A DNA stretch of 64,000 nucleotides from JAJEAD01 sp965221555 (lineage in GTDB: Bacteria > Pseudomonadota > Gammaproteobacteria > HK1). A model generated the notes under the pieces. The model ran no database searches, was not told where the DNA came from, and was given only the letters and a program-made list of their open reading frames with translations. The stretch is taken from positions 62,001 through 126,000 of the forward strand of contig OZ244895.1 in the NCBI GenBank assembly GCA_965221555.1, read 5' to 3'. The number at the start of each line of letters is the position of its first letter. The stretch's first letter is position 1. Shown piece after piece: positions 17,547-26,073 of the stretch. The position numbers and the translations under genes were made by a program.

Positions 17547-18581
17547 ATGCAAAAGAGCAGATTCATAGACGTGACCTATACCCACACCGAGGGGATGGCA
17601 ACCTGCATCGTGCCGCCCGGCATGCACTTCCCCGGCGGTACCACCCTGCTCGAGAAACGCCGCATGCTCGAGGGCGAGGGCCCGCTTGCGTGGCTGCGCA
17701 CCTCGTTGCTCAACGAGCCGCGGGGCCATGTGGCAATGTACGGCGGATTCCTGACCGCACCGACCGGGCCGGACCACGATGCCGGCATCCTGTGGTCGGA
17801 CGGGGTGCGCTGCAACGACATGTGCGGACACGGGACGATCGCGCTCGGAATGGCGATGGTGGCGCTCGGCATGGTTCCCGAGTCGGAAGACGGCCGCACC
17901 GAGATTCGGCTCGACACGACGGCGGGCCCGGTAAGGGCCGAGGTGGGCGCAAGCCGGCACGCCGTCGAGTGGACCCGCTTCGAGAACGTTCCCGCCTACG
18001 TCGCCGCGCAGGACGTACCCGTCGAGCTGCCGGGAGTCGGCGAGGTGAAGGCCGATATCTCCTTCGGGGGCAACTACTTCGCGATCGTGAACTGGAGCGG
18101 CCGGGAGAAGAGGGTGTGCCCGGAGAACGGCGCGTACTTCCGAGAGCTCGGGGGCCTCGTGCGCCGCCAGCTCGCGGAGAAGATCGACCTGAGACACCCG
18201 ATACACGAGCACATCCGCTTTCCGTCGCGCGACACCGACCTGCTCGTCACCTTCTGGCACGAGCCGGACCGCAACGAGGCCCGGTACCGCAACGTGCATG
18301 TGCTCTCGGGAGGCCTGCTCGACCGCTCGCCGGGAGGAACCGGGACGAGTGCGATGATGGCCATGCTGGAGGCCCGAGGCGAACTCGCGGTGGGCCAGAC
18401 CATCCAGTCCGAGGGACTGCTCGGCAGCGGCACCTTCGAGGGCTGTCTGGTCCGCGAGACGAAGCTCGGCTCCCAGCGCGCGGTGGTGCCCACCGTGAAG
18501 GGCACCGCCAAGATCATCGGTTACGCCAAGTGGCTGGTGGACCCCGACGACGCGGTGGGCAAGGGCTTCGTGGTGACCTGA
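17547..18581 (+). CDS. Proline racemase-family protein (4-hydroxyproline epimerase-like) with altered active site
   Basis: A 344-residue member of the proline racemase / 4-hydroxyproline 2-epimerase / trans-3-hydroxyproline dehydratase superfamily. The first catalytic Cys is present, C93 in CNDMCGHGTIAL. The second site, DRSPCGTGTSA in racemases and epimerases, reads DRSPGGTGTSA with G263 in place of Cys (codon GGA). Two-base racemisation would therefore not be expected; dehydratases of the family also lack one of the cysteines, usually with Thr or Ser. Length is normal and the frame is intact. It is followed by a cupin gene on the same strand. Confidence 0.85.
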   Translation: MQKSRFIDVTYTHTEGMATCIVPPGMHFPGGTTLLEKRRMLEGEGPLAWLRTSLLNEPRGHVAMYGGFLTAPTGPDHDAGILWSDGVRCNDMCGHGTIALGMAMVALGMVPESEDGRTEIRLDTTAGPVRAEVGASRHAVEWTRFENVPAYVAAQDVPVELPGVGEVKADISFGGNYFAIVNWSGREKRVCPENGAYFRELGGLVRRQLAEKIDLRHPIHEHIRFPSRDTDLLVTFWHEPDRNEARYRNVHVLSGGLLDRSPGGTGTSAMMAMLEARGELAVGQTIQSEGLLGSGTFEGCLVRETKLGSQRAVVPTVKGTAKIIGYAKWLVDPDDAVGKGFVVT

Positions 18582-18730
18582 GCGGGGCGGCATCGTCACC
18601 GCGACGCGGGGCCCCTGACCTCGCCCTCGACCGGGCGCTCTCGTCGACTTCGTTTCGCCACCGAGCCACAACGGAGCAAGAGCGGAGCGACAATGGAGCC
18701 ACCAATTCGTTGCACAAAGGAGCAGGTTCA

Positions 18731-19105
18731 ATGCAGAGCTATTGCTTGAGCGAAATCCAGGGGGAGCTGGAGGAGTGGCCCTTCCCCGAGGACAGCCCGT
18801 CCCGGTATCGGATCGTTCGGGGCCGGCCCCGGGCCTCCGGACGCCTCGATCTGGGATCGAGCAACAGCACCCACCGGATGGGGATATGGGCATGTACCGC
18901 GGGGGCGTTCGAGTGCATCGAGCGCGGTGACGAGCTGCAGACCATCCTCGAAGGCCGGGTGCGCATCGTGCGCGCGGACGGCACGAGCGACGAGTTCGGT
19001 CCCGGGGACAGCTTCTTCACCCGCAAGGGCGAGCACGTCGTCTGGGACGTGCTCGAAGACGTAAAGAAAGTCTTCTTCACCCACGACCGGGACGGAGTGG
19101 ATTAG
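18731..19105 (+). CDS. Small cupin-domain protein (cupin_3 / DUF861-like)
   Basis: A 124-residue single-domain cupin. The core runs from about residue 40 (STHRMGIWACTAGAFECIERG) through DELQTILEGRVRIVRADG to GPGDSFFTRKGEHVVWDV, where the Gly-Pro-Gly-Asp turn and following strand fit cupin motif 2. Such proteins often bind or isomerise small acids or act as sensors; the metal-binding His set of motif 1 is incomplete. GGAG lies nine bases before the ATG. Its place 150 bp after the proline racemase-family gene suggests a shared pathway. Confidence 0.8.
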   Translation: MQSYCLSEIQGELEEWPFPEDSPSRYRIVRGRPRASGRLDLGSSNSTHRMGIWACTAGAFECIERGDELQTILEGRVRIVRADGTSDEFGPGDSFFTRKGEHVVWDVLEDVKKVFFTHDRDGVD

Positions 19106-19132
19106 GCGCCGGCCGGCCTCCGACCGCCCTGT

Positions 19133-19156
19133 TTTCTGACTTACTTTCTGACTTAC
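19133..19156. repeat. Perfect tandem duplication of a 12-bp unit
   Basis: TTTCTGACTTAC occurs twice head-to-tail directly after the cupin gene. It is a simple local duplication with no obvious role. Confidence 0.8.
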
Positions 19157-19345
19157 GGTTCTACCGCCCTAGCCGCTATCTAACGAGAGCCAGGGGACGG
19201 ACTCCAGGGCAGAAGCGTAGCTCTCACCGACTTTCGGCCTCCCTTCCCCCGGCCGTATTCCGCGCGCCCTGACTCGCGGCACCGGTCGCGTCGACTGCTC
19301 CGCCCGGCGCCGTCGAGCCGAAACTCGCGGCGGTGCCCGAAGGTG

Positions 19346-19373
19346 TTGACATTGAAGCCATCTGTACTAGATT
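19346..19373 (+). promoter_or_regulatory. Predicted promoter of the GntR-ABC operon
   Basis: A perfect -35 box TTGACA at 19346-19351 is followed after 16 bp by TAGATT at 19368-19373, a four-of-six match to the -10 consensus. It lies about 35 bp before the start of the ABC ATPase gene and overlaps the palindrome at 19362-19383. Confidence 0.6.
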
Positions 19374-19383
19374 ACTAGTACAG
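19362..19383. promoter_or_regulatory. Operator palindrome, likely target of the operon's GntR regulator
   Basis: CTGTACTAG, a 4-bp centre ATTA, CTAGTACAG: a perfect 9-bp inverted repeat. It covers the -10 region of the predicted promoter, so a bound protein would block transcription. The operon it controls encodes a YtrA-type GntR regulator (21086-21472); such regulators usually repress their own ABC operon. The assignment of regulator to site is inference. Confidence 0.7.
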
Positions 19384-19402
19384 TATTCAGGACGTACATC
19401 AC

Positions 19403-20254
19403 ATGGTGGAGCTTCGAAACCTGTGCTTCGGATACGGCTCAAAGGCGCTATTCCGGGACATGAACCTCAGCCTCGAGCCGGGCGCCATCTACGGGTTGCT
19501 CGGCCAGAACGGAGCCGGAAAGTCGACTCTGCTGCGGCTCATCGCGAGCTTGCTCTTCCCCGCATCGGGGCAGGTGAGCGTGCTCGGTCACGAACCCGCC
19601 CGCCGCAAGCCGGCTCTGCTGTCGAGCCTCTTCGTGCTTCCCGAGGCGCTCAATCTTCCGGGCATCACCGACCGGGAGTACATCGCCGCGCGAGCGCCCC
19701 TGTATCCGGCCTTCGACCGCGACCGCATGGAACGCCACCTGAAGGAGCTTGAAGTCCCGCGCGGGCGCAAGCTCACCGAGCTCTCCCACGGCCAGCAGAA
19801 GAAGTTCCTCCTCTCCTTCGGTCTCGCCACGAACGCATCGTTGCTCATGCTGGACGAGCCGACCAACGGTCTGGACATCCCCTCCAAGGGACTCTTCCGG
19901 CGTCTCGTCGCCGAAGCCCTTGAAGATCACCGGATCTTCGTGGTCTCCACGCATCAAGTCCGCGACGTGGAGACGCTCATCGACGCGATCCTCGTACTCC
20001 ACGAGGGAAGAGTGCTCTTTCAGGAGAGCGTCTCCGCCGTGAGCGCCAGCCTGCGCTTCTCCGTGGAGCCGGAGCGCCCGGACGCCGAAGCCGCGGGATT
20101 GCTCTACGAGGAAGCGACGGTGGGGGGCTTCGCCAGCGTATGGAAGGAAGCCGGCGACGGCGACGGCCACCTGGACCTGGAGATGCTCTTCAAGGCGGTC
20201 ATTGCGCGCCCGGACGCCTTCGCTTCCCTGCCCCCCGCGGAGCAACGCACATGA
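19403..20254 (+). CDS. ABC transporter ATP-binding protein (YtrB-like)
   Basis: A 283-residue ATPase. Walker A is GQNGAGKST (about 33-41), Walker B is SLLMLDEPTNGLD, and the signature is LSHGQQKK, with His in place of the usual second Gly. The switch His follows in VVSTHQVRDVE. The extra C-terminal region (about 200-283) is not a known regulatory domain. It is the first gene of a tightly packed four-gene operon, overlapping the next by ATGA. Systems of this type with a GntR regulator often respond to cell-envelope stress; that role is inferred. Confidence 0.88.
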   Translation: MVELRNLCFGYGSKALFRDMNLSLEPGAIYGLLGQNGAGKSTLLRLIASLLFPASGQVSVLGHEPARRKPALLSSLFVLPEALNLPGITDREYIAARAPLYPAFDRDRMERHLKELEVPRGRKLTELSHGQQKKFLLSFGLATNASLLMLDEPTNGLDIPSKGLFRRLVAEALEDHRIFVVSTHQVRDVETLIDAILVLHEGRVLFQESVSAVSASLRFSVEPERPDAEAAGLLYEEATVGGFASVWKEAGDGDGHLDLEMLFKAVIARPDAFASLPPAEQRT

Positions 20255-21096
20255 ACGAAACACTCTCTCCTTACCGACTCTGGTACCTGCTCCGGGGCGA
20301 TCTCATCACCGGGTTCCGTTCGCTGATCGTCGTCTCCGCCACACTGGCGGGGATCACCCTGGTCGCGGCCATGATTCTTCCGAGCGGGGTGGTCTTCGAC
20401 CGCGCGCTTCACGGCGAGCCCGGTCTATATCGTGGCGCCTTCACCTTCGACCGATCCCTCCATCGTGATTCGGGGCTCTATCACGGCGTCTTCACCATCG
20501 CGCTTTTCGCCTGGGGACTCATTGCCACCAGTCGTGTGTTCAGAGCGATGCACGACAAGACCAGGAACGAAGCCTGGCTGCTGCTTCCCGCATCGTCGCT
20601 GGAGAAGACGCTGGCGCGCCTCATCGCGGTCACGGTCGGCTTCGTCGCCTGGCTGCTGGTCTTCGTCACCCTGGTATCGCTCGTCGTCGAGTCGCTCAAC
20701 CTGCTCCTCTTCGGCAAGCGCAATGGATTCTTCAATCCCTTCGACCCCTCCGTGTGGGAGAACATCACCGCCTACATTTTTCTGCAGTCGATCTACTTTC
20801 TCGGAGCGGCGTGGTTCCGCCGGGCGCACTTCGTCAAGACCACCCTCGCCATTACCCTGACCGTCGCCGGACTGGCGGTGATCGCCTTGCTCACCGCCCG
20901 CATCGCGTTCGCCGACCTCCCGCAGGACCTTTCGCAGCACATCGGCAACCTCCGTTTCGTCCTCGAGACGGAATTCGAGTCGCTGCGCGCAATCGCGGAC
21001 GCGGCGCTGTCGGCAGCCTTGATCCTCTTCCCCCTCGCGTGCTGGAGCATCGCGTGGCTGCGAGTCTCCGAAGTGCAGGCCAGCGATGGAGTTTAG
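20251..21096 (+). CDS. ABC transporter membrane subunit
   Basis: A 281-residue membrane protein with about six hydrophobic segments, for example LIVVSATLAGITLVAAMIL near the N-terminus and VTVGFVAWLLVFVTLVSLVV mid-protein. The phrase KTRNEAWLLLPASSLEKTLARL between helices 2 and 3 is the coupling region seen in related bacterial ABC membrane proteins. The ATG at 20251 overlaps the stop of the ATPase gene (ATGA), and its own end overlaps the GntR gene by 11 bp. It probably pairs as a homodimer with the ATPase. Substrate unknown. Confidence 0.82.
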   Translation: MNETLSPYRLWYLLRGDLITGFRSLIVVSATLAGITLVAAMILPSGVVFDRALHGEPGLYRGAFTFDRSLHRDSGLYHGVFTIALFAWGLIATSRVFRAMHDKTRNEAWLLLPASSLEKTLARLIAVTVGFVAWLLVFVTLVSLVVESLNLLLFGKRNGFFNPFDPSVWENITAYIFLQSIYFLGAAWFRRAHFVKTTLAITLTVAGLAVIALLTARIAFADLPQDLSQHIGNLRFVLETEFESLRAIADAALSAALILFPLACWSIAWLRVSEVQASDGV

Positions 21097-21472
21097 GGAG
21101 CCGAAAGGCATCTACCTGCAGATCGCGGATCGGATCCGCGAGCGGATCCTGCGCGGAGAATGGCAGGCGGGGCAGCGCATTCCTTCGATACGGGAGCTTG
21201 CGGTCGAGCTCGGAGTCAACCCCAACACCGTTACCCGAAGCTACCGCAAGCTCCTGGACCGAGGCCTCATCTCCAACCAGAGGGGGCGAGGCTACTTCGT
21301 GAGCGAAGACGCGGCACGCATCGCATTGCGGCAAATGAAAGACGAGTTCATGCGTGAAGAGGTGCCGCGCATCCTTCGGGTCATGAAACTGCTCGGCATC
21401 GAAGCAGACGAGCTCGCCGAGCGAATGTCCGATTCCGGACGGTCCGAATCCAAACGAGAACAAACACCATGA
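21086..21472 (+). CDS. GntR-family regulator, YtrA subfamily
   Basis: A 128-residue short GntR regulator. The winged helix-turn-helix spans about 8-75, with LRGEWQAGQRIPSIRELAVE and VNPNTVTRSYRKLLDRGLIS as the recognition part, and RGRGYFVSEDA forming the wing. The short C-terminal helix region of about 50 residues, with no ligand domain, marks the YtrA subfamily. Its gene lies inside the ABC operon it probably controls through the palindrome at 19362-19383. It overlaps both neighbours by a few bases. Confidence 0.9.
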   Translation: MEFREPKGIYLQIADRIRERILRGEWQAGQRIPSIRELAVELGVNPNTVTRSYRKLLDRGLISNQRGRGYFVSEDAARIALRQMKDEFMREEVPRILRVMKLLGIEADELAERMSDSGRSESKREQTP

Positions 21473-21711
21473 AACGAAGTCAGATTGCATTGCTTGCGAT
21501 GGGCGCTCTGCTCGCCGGTACCGTCGTCGCATCCGTCCTGTCGACCCGCATCGCCCTCTCCCGGGACCGGCCCGTCGCCTTCGACGGAGCCGCGCTCTCT
21601 CGCGAGTCGGTGAACTGCTGCGGCCCAGGCGCCGTCGCCTACGAATCGAGCCGGGTGCGCTCGAAGAGCATGGGCGCGACATTGGCGTCGAACTCCCGGG
21701 CGAGGCGGTGA
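21469..21711 (+). CDS. Small membrane-anchored or secreted protein ending the GntR-ABC operon, possibly truncated
   Basis: An 80-residue frame that starts by ATGA overlap with the GntR stop. Residues 5-24 (QIALLAMGALLAGTVVASVL) form a signal peptide or membrane anchor. From about residue 57 the frame runs in antisense through the end of the convergent flavoenzyme gene (last 73 bp), where the composition becomes Arg/Ser-rich. The natural C-terminus may have been lost. I do not recognise a family; a role beside the ABC transporter is plausible only from position. Confidence 0.45.
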   Translation: MKRSQIALLAMGALLAGTVVASVLSTRIALSRDRPVAFDGAALSRESVNCCGPGAVAYESSRVRSKSMGATLASNSRARR

Positions 21712-23699
21712 CCGGCGTAGGTGGCGTGCACCACCGCGCCGGGCACGTCGCAGTCCCCTATCTTCTGGAGGGTGCGGATACCGGCCTCGCGCAGGTCCTC
21801 CGGGCGGGCGACGAGCGCCTGGTAGAGGGCGTCATGCGCTTCCCGTGCGCCCACGACCACCAGCGTCGCGGCCTCCACCTTGCGGATCGCGCCGTCATTC
21901 CGACCGGACAGGGTGACCGCCTCGCCATCGAAGTCCGAGACGAAGGTAGCGGTCACGATGGCCACCCCGAGCTCGACCAGGCGCTGGTGGGCGTAAAACT
22001 GATCGTGGGTGTTGCCGCACCATGCCGACACCATATCGCCGGAGGTGACGTAAGTGACCCGGTGACCCTGCTCCGCAATCTGCTCGGACAGGCAGCCGCC
22101 CATGTAGTACTGATCGAAGTCGAAGAGCACCACCGGTGACACCAGCTCGGCGCCCGCCATGACGTCGTCCGGCGTCAGGACCCGGCCCCCGAAGTTTGCG
22201 GGCACCGGCACCGCACGCTGGTCGGCGAGGTGGGTCGTCCAGCGTGCGCCGGTCGCGACCACCACCCGGGGAAAGCCGAACTCCAACAGGTGTTCTGGGG
22301 AAAGCTCGCTGTCGAAGTAGATCTCGACGTTCGGTAGCTTGTCGAGCTGCCCCTGCCGCCAGTCCCGCACCCGGATCCAGGTCGAGAGTCCGGGCAGGCG
22401 CGCCTCGCGGCACAGGCGCCCTCCGAGCTCGGTGCCCGCCTCCGCGAGCGTGACCTCGTAGCCGCGCTGGCCGAGCGCGCGCGCCGCCTCCAGTCCCGCC
22501 GGTCCCGCGCCGACCACCAGCACCCCGTCGCCCGAGGCCCGCCCCTCGATCTCCTCGGGATGCCAGCCTCGCCGCCATTCCTCGCCGATGGTCGGGTTCT
22601 GGGTGCAACGGATCGGCACCGATTCGTGGAAGCAGGAGTAGCAGATGTTGCAGCCGATGCACTCGCGGATGTCGTCCTCCCTCCCCTCCTCGATCTTCTT
22701 CGGCAGGAAGGGATCGGAGATGGAGGGCCGGGCCGCACCGATGAGGTCGAGCACACCGCGCTTGATCTGGGACACCATGGTGTCGGGGGAGGTGAAGCGC
22801 CCCACCCCCACCACCGGCTTCGAGGTCACCTGCTTGGCGAAGGCGACGTAGGGCTCCTGGTAGCCCTCCTCGGAATAGCGGGCATTGGAGCTGTCCTGAA
22901 AGCCGAAGGTCTTGAGGTCCCAGAGATCCGGAACCTCACCGATCAGCTCGAACACCCCGCGCCCCTCGTCGTGCCACTGCAGGCCCAGGTCGCCCATCAG
23001 CTCGTCGACCGAGATGCGCACCGCCACCGCGCAGGTATCGCCCACCGCCTCCTTGGTGTCTTCGATCATTTCGCGCAGCAGTCTCACCCGATTCTCGAGC
23101 GAGCCCCCGTATTCGTCGGTACGGCGATTGGTGCGCCGCGATATGAACTGGTAGGGCCCGAAGTTCATCCCCGCGTAGACATAGACGATATCGAAGCCGG
23201 CGCTCCTGGCGCGCTTCGCGGCATCCACCTGCCAGGCGCGCAGGTTGCGGATGTCCTGCTTGTCCATCGCGCGCGTGTGCAGGGGAAACTGTCCGCGCCC
23301 GCCGGCCCGCAGCATGGGAAGCCCCGAGGGGGAGAGCGGCATCTCGCGGGTACTGCGGTTGCTGGTCATGCTGGAACCGTAGAAGAGCTCCGCGCCCGCA
23401 AGGGCACCGTGCTCGTGCACCCCATCCACCATCAGCGCGAGGTTGCGTACGTCCTCGTCGTCCCACAGCCTCGAGTAGCGATGTGGCGTGTCGTCCGAAG
23501 AGGGATGGATGGAGCAGTAGCCCGTGCACACCACCCCCCAGCCCCCCTCGGCCCGAATCGCGCGCAGGCCCTTGCGGGTGTTCGGCAAGTCGACGCCGGT
23601 GCTGCTCGCGTGGGGCACCTGGTAGAAGCGGTTCCGGGCGGTCACCGGGCCGATCCGAACGGGCTCGAAGAGGATGTCGTATCTGGGATCTCTGGCCAT
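21639..23699 (-). CDS. Trimethylamine/dimethylamine dehydrogenase-like flavoprotein with altered cofactor and substrate site
   Basis: A 686-residue enzyme with the trimethylamine dehydrogenase layout: an FMN-binding Old-Yellow-type barrel (about 1-340), a 4Fe-4S motif C347, C350, C353, C365 (ECIGCNIC .. RC), then an FAD/ADP-binding part (VLVVGAGPAGLEAARAL, about 392-408). The family match is strong (RNRFYQVPH, EEWRRGWHPEE). However, TMADH's Cys30, which links FMN covalently, is A31 here; the Trp that closes the substrate bowl near the cluster is F357, and Trp264 has no counterpart. The Tyr60 equivalent (Y61) remains. The substrate is therefore unlikely to be trimethylamine. GAGGAG precedes the ATG. 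Confidence 0.88.
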   Translation of the reverse strand: MARDPRYDILFEPVRIGPVTARNRFYQVPHASSTGVDLPNTRKGLRAIRAEGGWGVVCTGYCSIHPSSDDTPHRYSRLWDDEDVRNLALMVDGVHEHGALAGAELFYGSSMTSNRSTREMPLSPSGLPMLRAGGRGQFPLHTRAMDKQDIRNLRAWQVDAAKRARSAGFDIVYVYAGMNFGPYQFISRRTNRRTDEYGGSLENRVRLLREMIEDTKEAVGDTCAVAVRISVDELMGDLGLQWHDEGRGVFELIGEVPDLWDLKTFGFQDSSNARYSEEGYQEPYVAFAKQVTSKPVVGVGRFTSPDTMVSQIKRGVLDLIGAARPSISDPFLPKKIEEGREDDIRECIGCNICYSCFHESVPIRCTQNPTIGEEWRRGWHPEEIEGRASGDGVLVVGAGPAGLEAARALGQRGYEVTLAEAGTELGGRLCREARLPGLSTWIRVRDWRQGQLDKLPNVEIYFDSELSPEHLLEFGFPRVVVATGARWTTHLADQRAVPVPANFGGRVLTPDDVMAGAELVSPVVLFDFDQYYMGGCLSEQIAEQGHRVTYVTSGDMVSAWCGNTHDQFYAHQRLVELGVAIVTATFVSDFDGEAVTLSGRNDGAIRKVEAATLVVVGAREAHDALYQALVARPEDLREAGIRTLQKIGDCDVPGAVVHATYAGHRLAREFDANVAPMLFERTRLDS

Positions 23700-23753
23700 G
23701 GACCTGCTCCTCGTGTGAATTCTGCCCCGGGTGATTATCGCCCCGGCTCACTC

Positions 23754-23932
23754 GCAAGTTTCACCGATTTTCCGCCGCTTCGGGCGCCAGGATGCCGTGT
23801 TGGCAGGAAGCACGGACCGAAAGACGCTGAAGTCTTAGCCGACACTACGTTGCAACCGGCGCGACGGAATACTGCCTGCAACCGCAAGCATGTTGGCGTC
23901 CGCGAGTCGAGAAAGCGGTGAAATTTGCGGGC
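23754..23932 (-). repeat. Copy of the TIR-bounded intergenic repeat family, reverse orientation
   Basis: Left end GCAAGTTTCACCGATTTT and right end AAAGCGGTGAAATTTGCGG are inverted copies. Internal words GGCGCCAGGATGCCGTG, CACGGACCGAAAGACGCTGA, TTAGCCGACACTACG and GCATGTTGGCGTCCGCGAG match the other copies. About 180 bp, the short form. It lies upstream of the flavoenzyme start and before the ABC ATPase stop. Confidence 0.75.
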
Positions 23933-24081
23933 CTGCTCGATGTTCGCAATGCGCACGCCCTCACGGTGCGCTCCGACTCGGCATCCACGCACGCCCGAGC
24001 CGGGGGCTGGCGGATGGCGACGATTATCGACGCGTCGATGATCAGCGCGCCGAGAATAATGTCCAGGATGCGCCGCGTGCG

Positions 24082-24903
24082 CTAAGCGCGCGCACTGTGC
24101 GCCAGCTCCTCGGTGCGGCGGGCCTGGACCCGCGTCAGGTCGAGCAGGTGGTTGCGCAGGTGGAAGAAGGCCTCGGTGTTCTTGAGTTCGAGGGTACGCT
24201 CGCCCTCCAGGTGTTCGGCGACGGTGATCTCCTCGATGATGGTGGCCGGGCGGGCGGAGAACACGAAGATCCGCTCTCCGAGGAAGATCGCCTCCTCCGC
24301 GTCGTGGGTGACGAAAACGATGGTCTTGCGCTCCTTCTCGCGAATCTTGAGGAGCTGGACCTGGAGAAACTCCCGGTTCTGCGCGTCGAGGGCGCCGAAG
24401 GGCTCGTCCATGAAGAGCACGTCCGGGTCGGCGCAGAGCGTGCGCGCGATGGCGAGGCGCTGGCGCATGCCGCCCGATATGTGGTTGACGTAGAAGCTCT
24501 CGAAGCCGTCGAGACCCACGAGCTCAAGGTAGTGGCGCGCGATGTCGCGCTTCTCCTTCCGGGGAACGTCGTCGCGAAACTTGAGCCCGAATTCCGCGTT
24601 CTCCAGCACCGTCAACCAGGGGAAGGAAGAATAGGACTGGAACACGACGCCCTTGCGCCGGTCCGGTCCCGAAACCACCTCGCCTTCGAGCACCACCCGC
24701 CCGGAGGTGGCGTGTTCCAGCCCCGCCGCGATGCGCATCAGGGTCGTCTTGCCGCAGCCGGAGGGTCCGACGAAGATGACGAAATCGTTCTCCTCGACCG
24801 AGAGCGAGACATCGTCTATCACATGGATCTCGGGGTCTCGCGCACCGCGCCGGAAGGTCTTGGAAAGCCCTTCGATGCGCAGGAACGGCTCCTTGCCCGC
24901 CAT
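24082..24903 (-). CDS. ABC importer ATPase, nitrate/sulfonate/taurine type
   Basis: A 273-residue ATPase of the SsuB/TauB/NrtD group. Walker A GPSGCGKTTLM (about 48-58), signature ISGGMRQR, Walker B DVLFMDEPFGALD, switch VTHDAEEA. The ATG at 24903 is preferred because GGAGGA lies nine bases upstream; the frame extends ten further residues. It is the last of a three-gene importer (binding protein 26074-27096, permease 24994-25809, this ATPase). The solute cannot be told from the ATPase. Confidence 0.9.
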   Translation of the reverse strand: MAGKEPFLRIEGLSKTFRRGARDPEIHVIDDVSLSVEENDFVIFVGPSGCGKTTLMRIAAGLEHATSGRVVLEGEVVSGPDRRKGVVFQSYSSFPWLTVLENAEFGLKFRDDVPRKEKRDIARHYLELVGLDGFESFYVNHISGGMRQRLAIARTLCADPDVLFMDEPFGALDAQNREFLQVQLLKIREKERKTIVFVTHDAEEAIFLGERIFVFSARPATIIEEITVAEHLEGERTLELKNTEAFFHLRNHLLDLTRVQARRTEELAHSARA

Positions 24904-24993
24904 CAGCGATCCTCCGGTCTCGGCCCCGGCCACGGCCGCGCCCGTTTCCCGTCCTGGTGCCCTTGCATCACCCGCCGCCTTGGCCCGAGCCTG

Positions 24994-25809
24994 CTAACGC
25001 AGGTAGCGGAAGGCGCGACGGTGGATGAAACGGATGATCTGGTCGCTCGCGAGTCCGATGATGCCGATCGCAAGCACCCCGGCGATCACTTCCGGAGTCT
25101 TTCCGAAGCGCCGCGACGCCCAGATCACGTGCCCGATTCCGTCGTTGGCGGCGACGATTTCGGCGAGGATGACGTAACTCCAGCACCACCCGAGCGTGAT
25201 TCGCAGGTTGTCCACCATGCTCGGAAGCATGCCCGGAAGGATGATCCAGCGCAGCACCTGACGCGACTTCGCGCCGAGGGTGTAGGCGATCTCCACGTAC
25301 TCGTGGGGCACGCGCTTGGCGTCGTCCGCAACCAGCAGCACGAGCTGGAAGAACGTGCCCATCCACAGCAGCGCCACCTTGGAGACCTCTCCAATCCCCA
25401 GCCAGATGACGGTCAAGGGCACCAGCGCCGGCACCGGCAGATAGCGGATGAGATCGATCACCGGCTCGCTCATCGCCCCCACCACCCGGAAGCTGCTCAT
25501 CAGGATTCCGATCGGGATCGCCATTGCCGCGGCGATGCCGAACGCGATCGCCACCCGCTGCACGCTGATGTAGATGTCGTGTGTGAACTCGAAGCGGGTG
25601 AAGAGGCTGTGGTAGGCCCCGAGGATCGCACCGGGCGAGGGCAGGTACTGGGGCTTGACGGTCCCGAACGCGACGATCGCGAGCCACAGGGCGAGCAGCA
25701 GCGCAAACGCGAGCACCGCGAGCGCGATCTCGCTCCGGCGGCTCAGGGACCCGCGGAAGGCAACGAGGGCCCGCCACGCCGAACGCGATCCGGATGTTTC
25801 TCCGGCCAT
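24994..25809 (-). CDS. ABC importer permease, nitrate/sulfonate/taurine type
   Basis: A 271-residue inner-membrane permease of the SsuC/TauC group with about six helices. The first is IALAVLAFALLLALWLAIVA; the coupling loop is EYVEIAYTLGAKSRQVLRWIILPGM, matching the EAA-loop position. The ATG at 25809 has AAGGGAG close by, while a GTG one codon earlier would sit too near. Encoded 90 bp before its ATPase and 260 bp after its binding protein. Confidence 0.88.
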   Translation of the reverse strand: MAGETSGSRSAWRALVAFRGSLSRRSEIALAVLAFALLLALWLAIVAFGTVKPQYLPSPGAILGAYHSLFTRFEFTHDIYISVQRVAIAFGIAAAMAIPIGILMSSFRVVGAMSEPVIDLIRYLPVPALVPLTVIWLGIGEVSKVALLWMGTFFQLVLLVADDAKRVPHEYVEIAYTLGAKSRQVLRWIILPGMLPSMVDNLRITLGWCWSYVILAEIVAANDGIGHVIWASRRFGKTPEVIAGVLAIGIIGLASDQIIRFIHRRAFRYLR

Positions 25810-26073
25810 CACTCCCTTCCCGATGCGGGCGCTTTATTCACCGATTGACGGCGGGGCGAAGGCGCAACCGCCGACAGCATGGGTGGTGTTGAATGCAGGT
25901 GGGAGTAGCCGACGGATTGTCCCGGTACGCCTGCTCGCCCCGATTCGCGAACGCTCTTGCCCCTACCGACATTCGCGCGCCCGTAGCTATCGCACATCGC
26001 TGCACCGTGGCGGCGGAACGGAGGCGCCGCCGCGCCGCGCACGCCTCCGTCCGTCGCAACGATGACGAAGCCG

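Noticed and set aside
25838..25930. Possible further copy of the TIR repeat (TTCACCGATTGACGG, then GTAGCCGACGG)
   Set aside because: Only two short words match and neither right nor left end can be aligned; below what I would call a copy.
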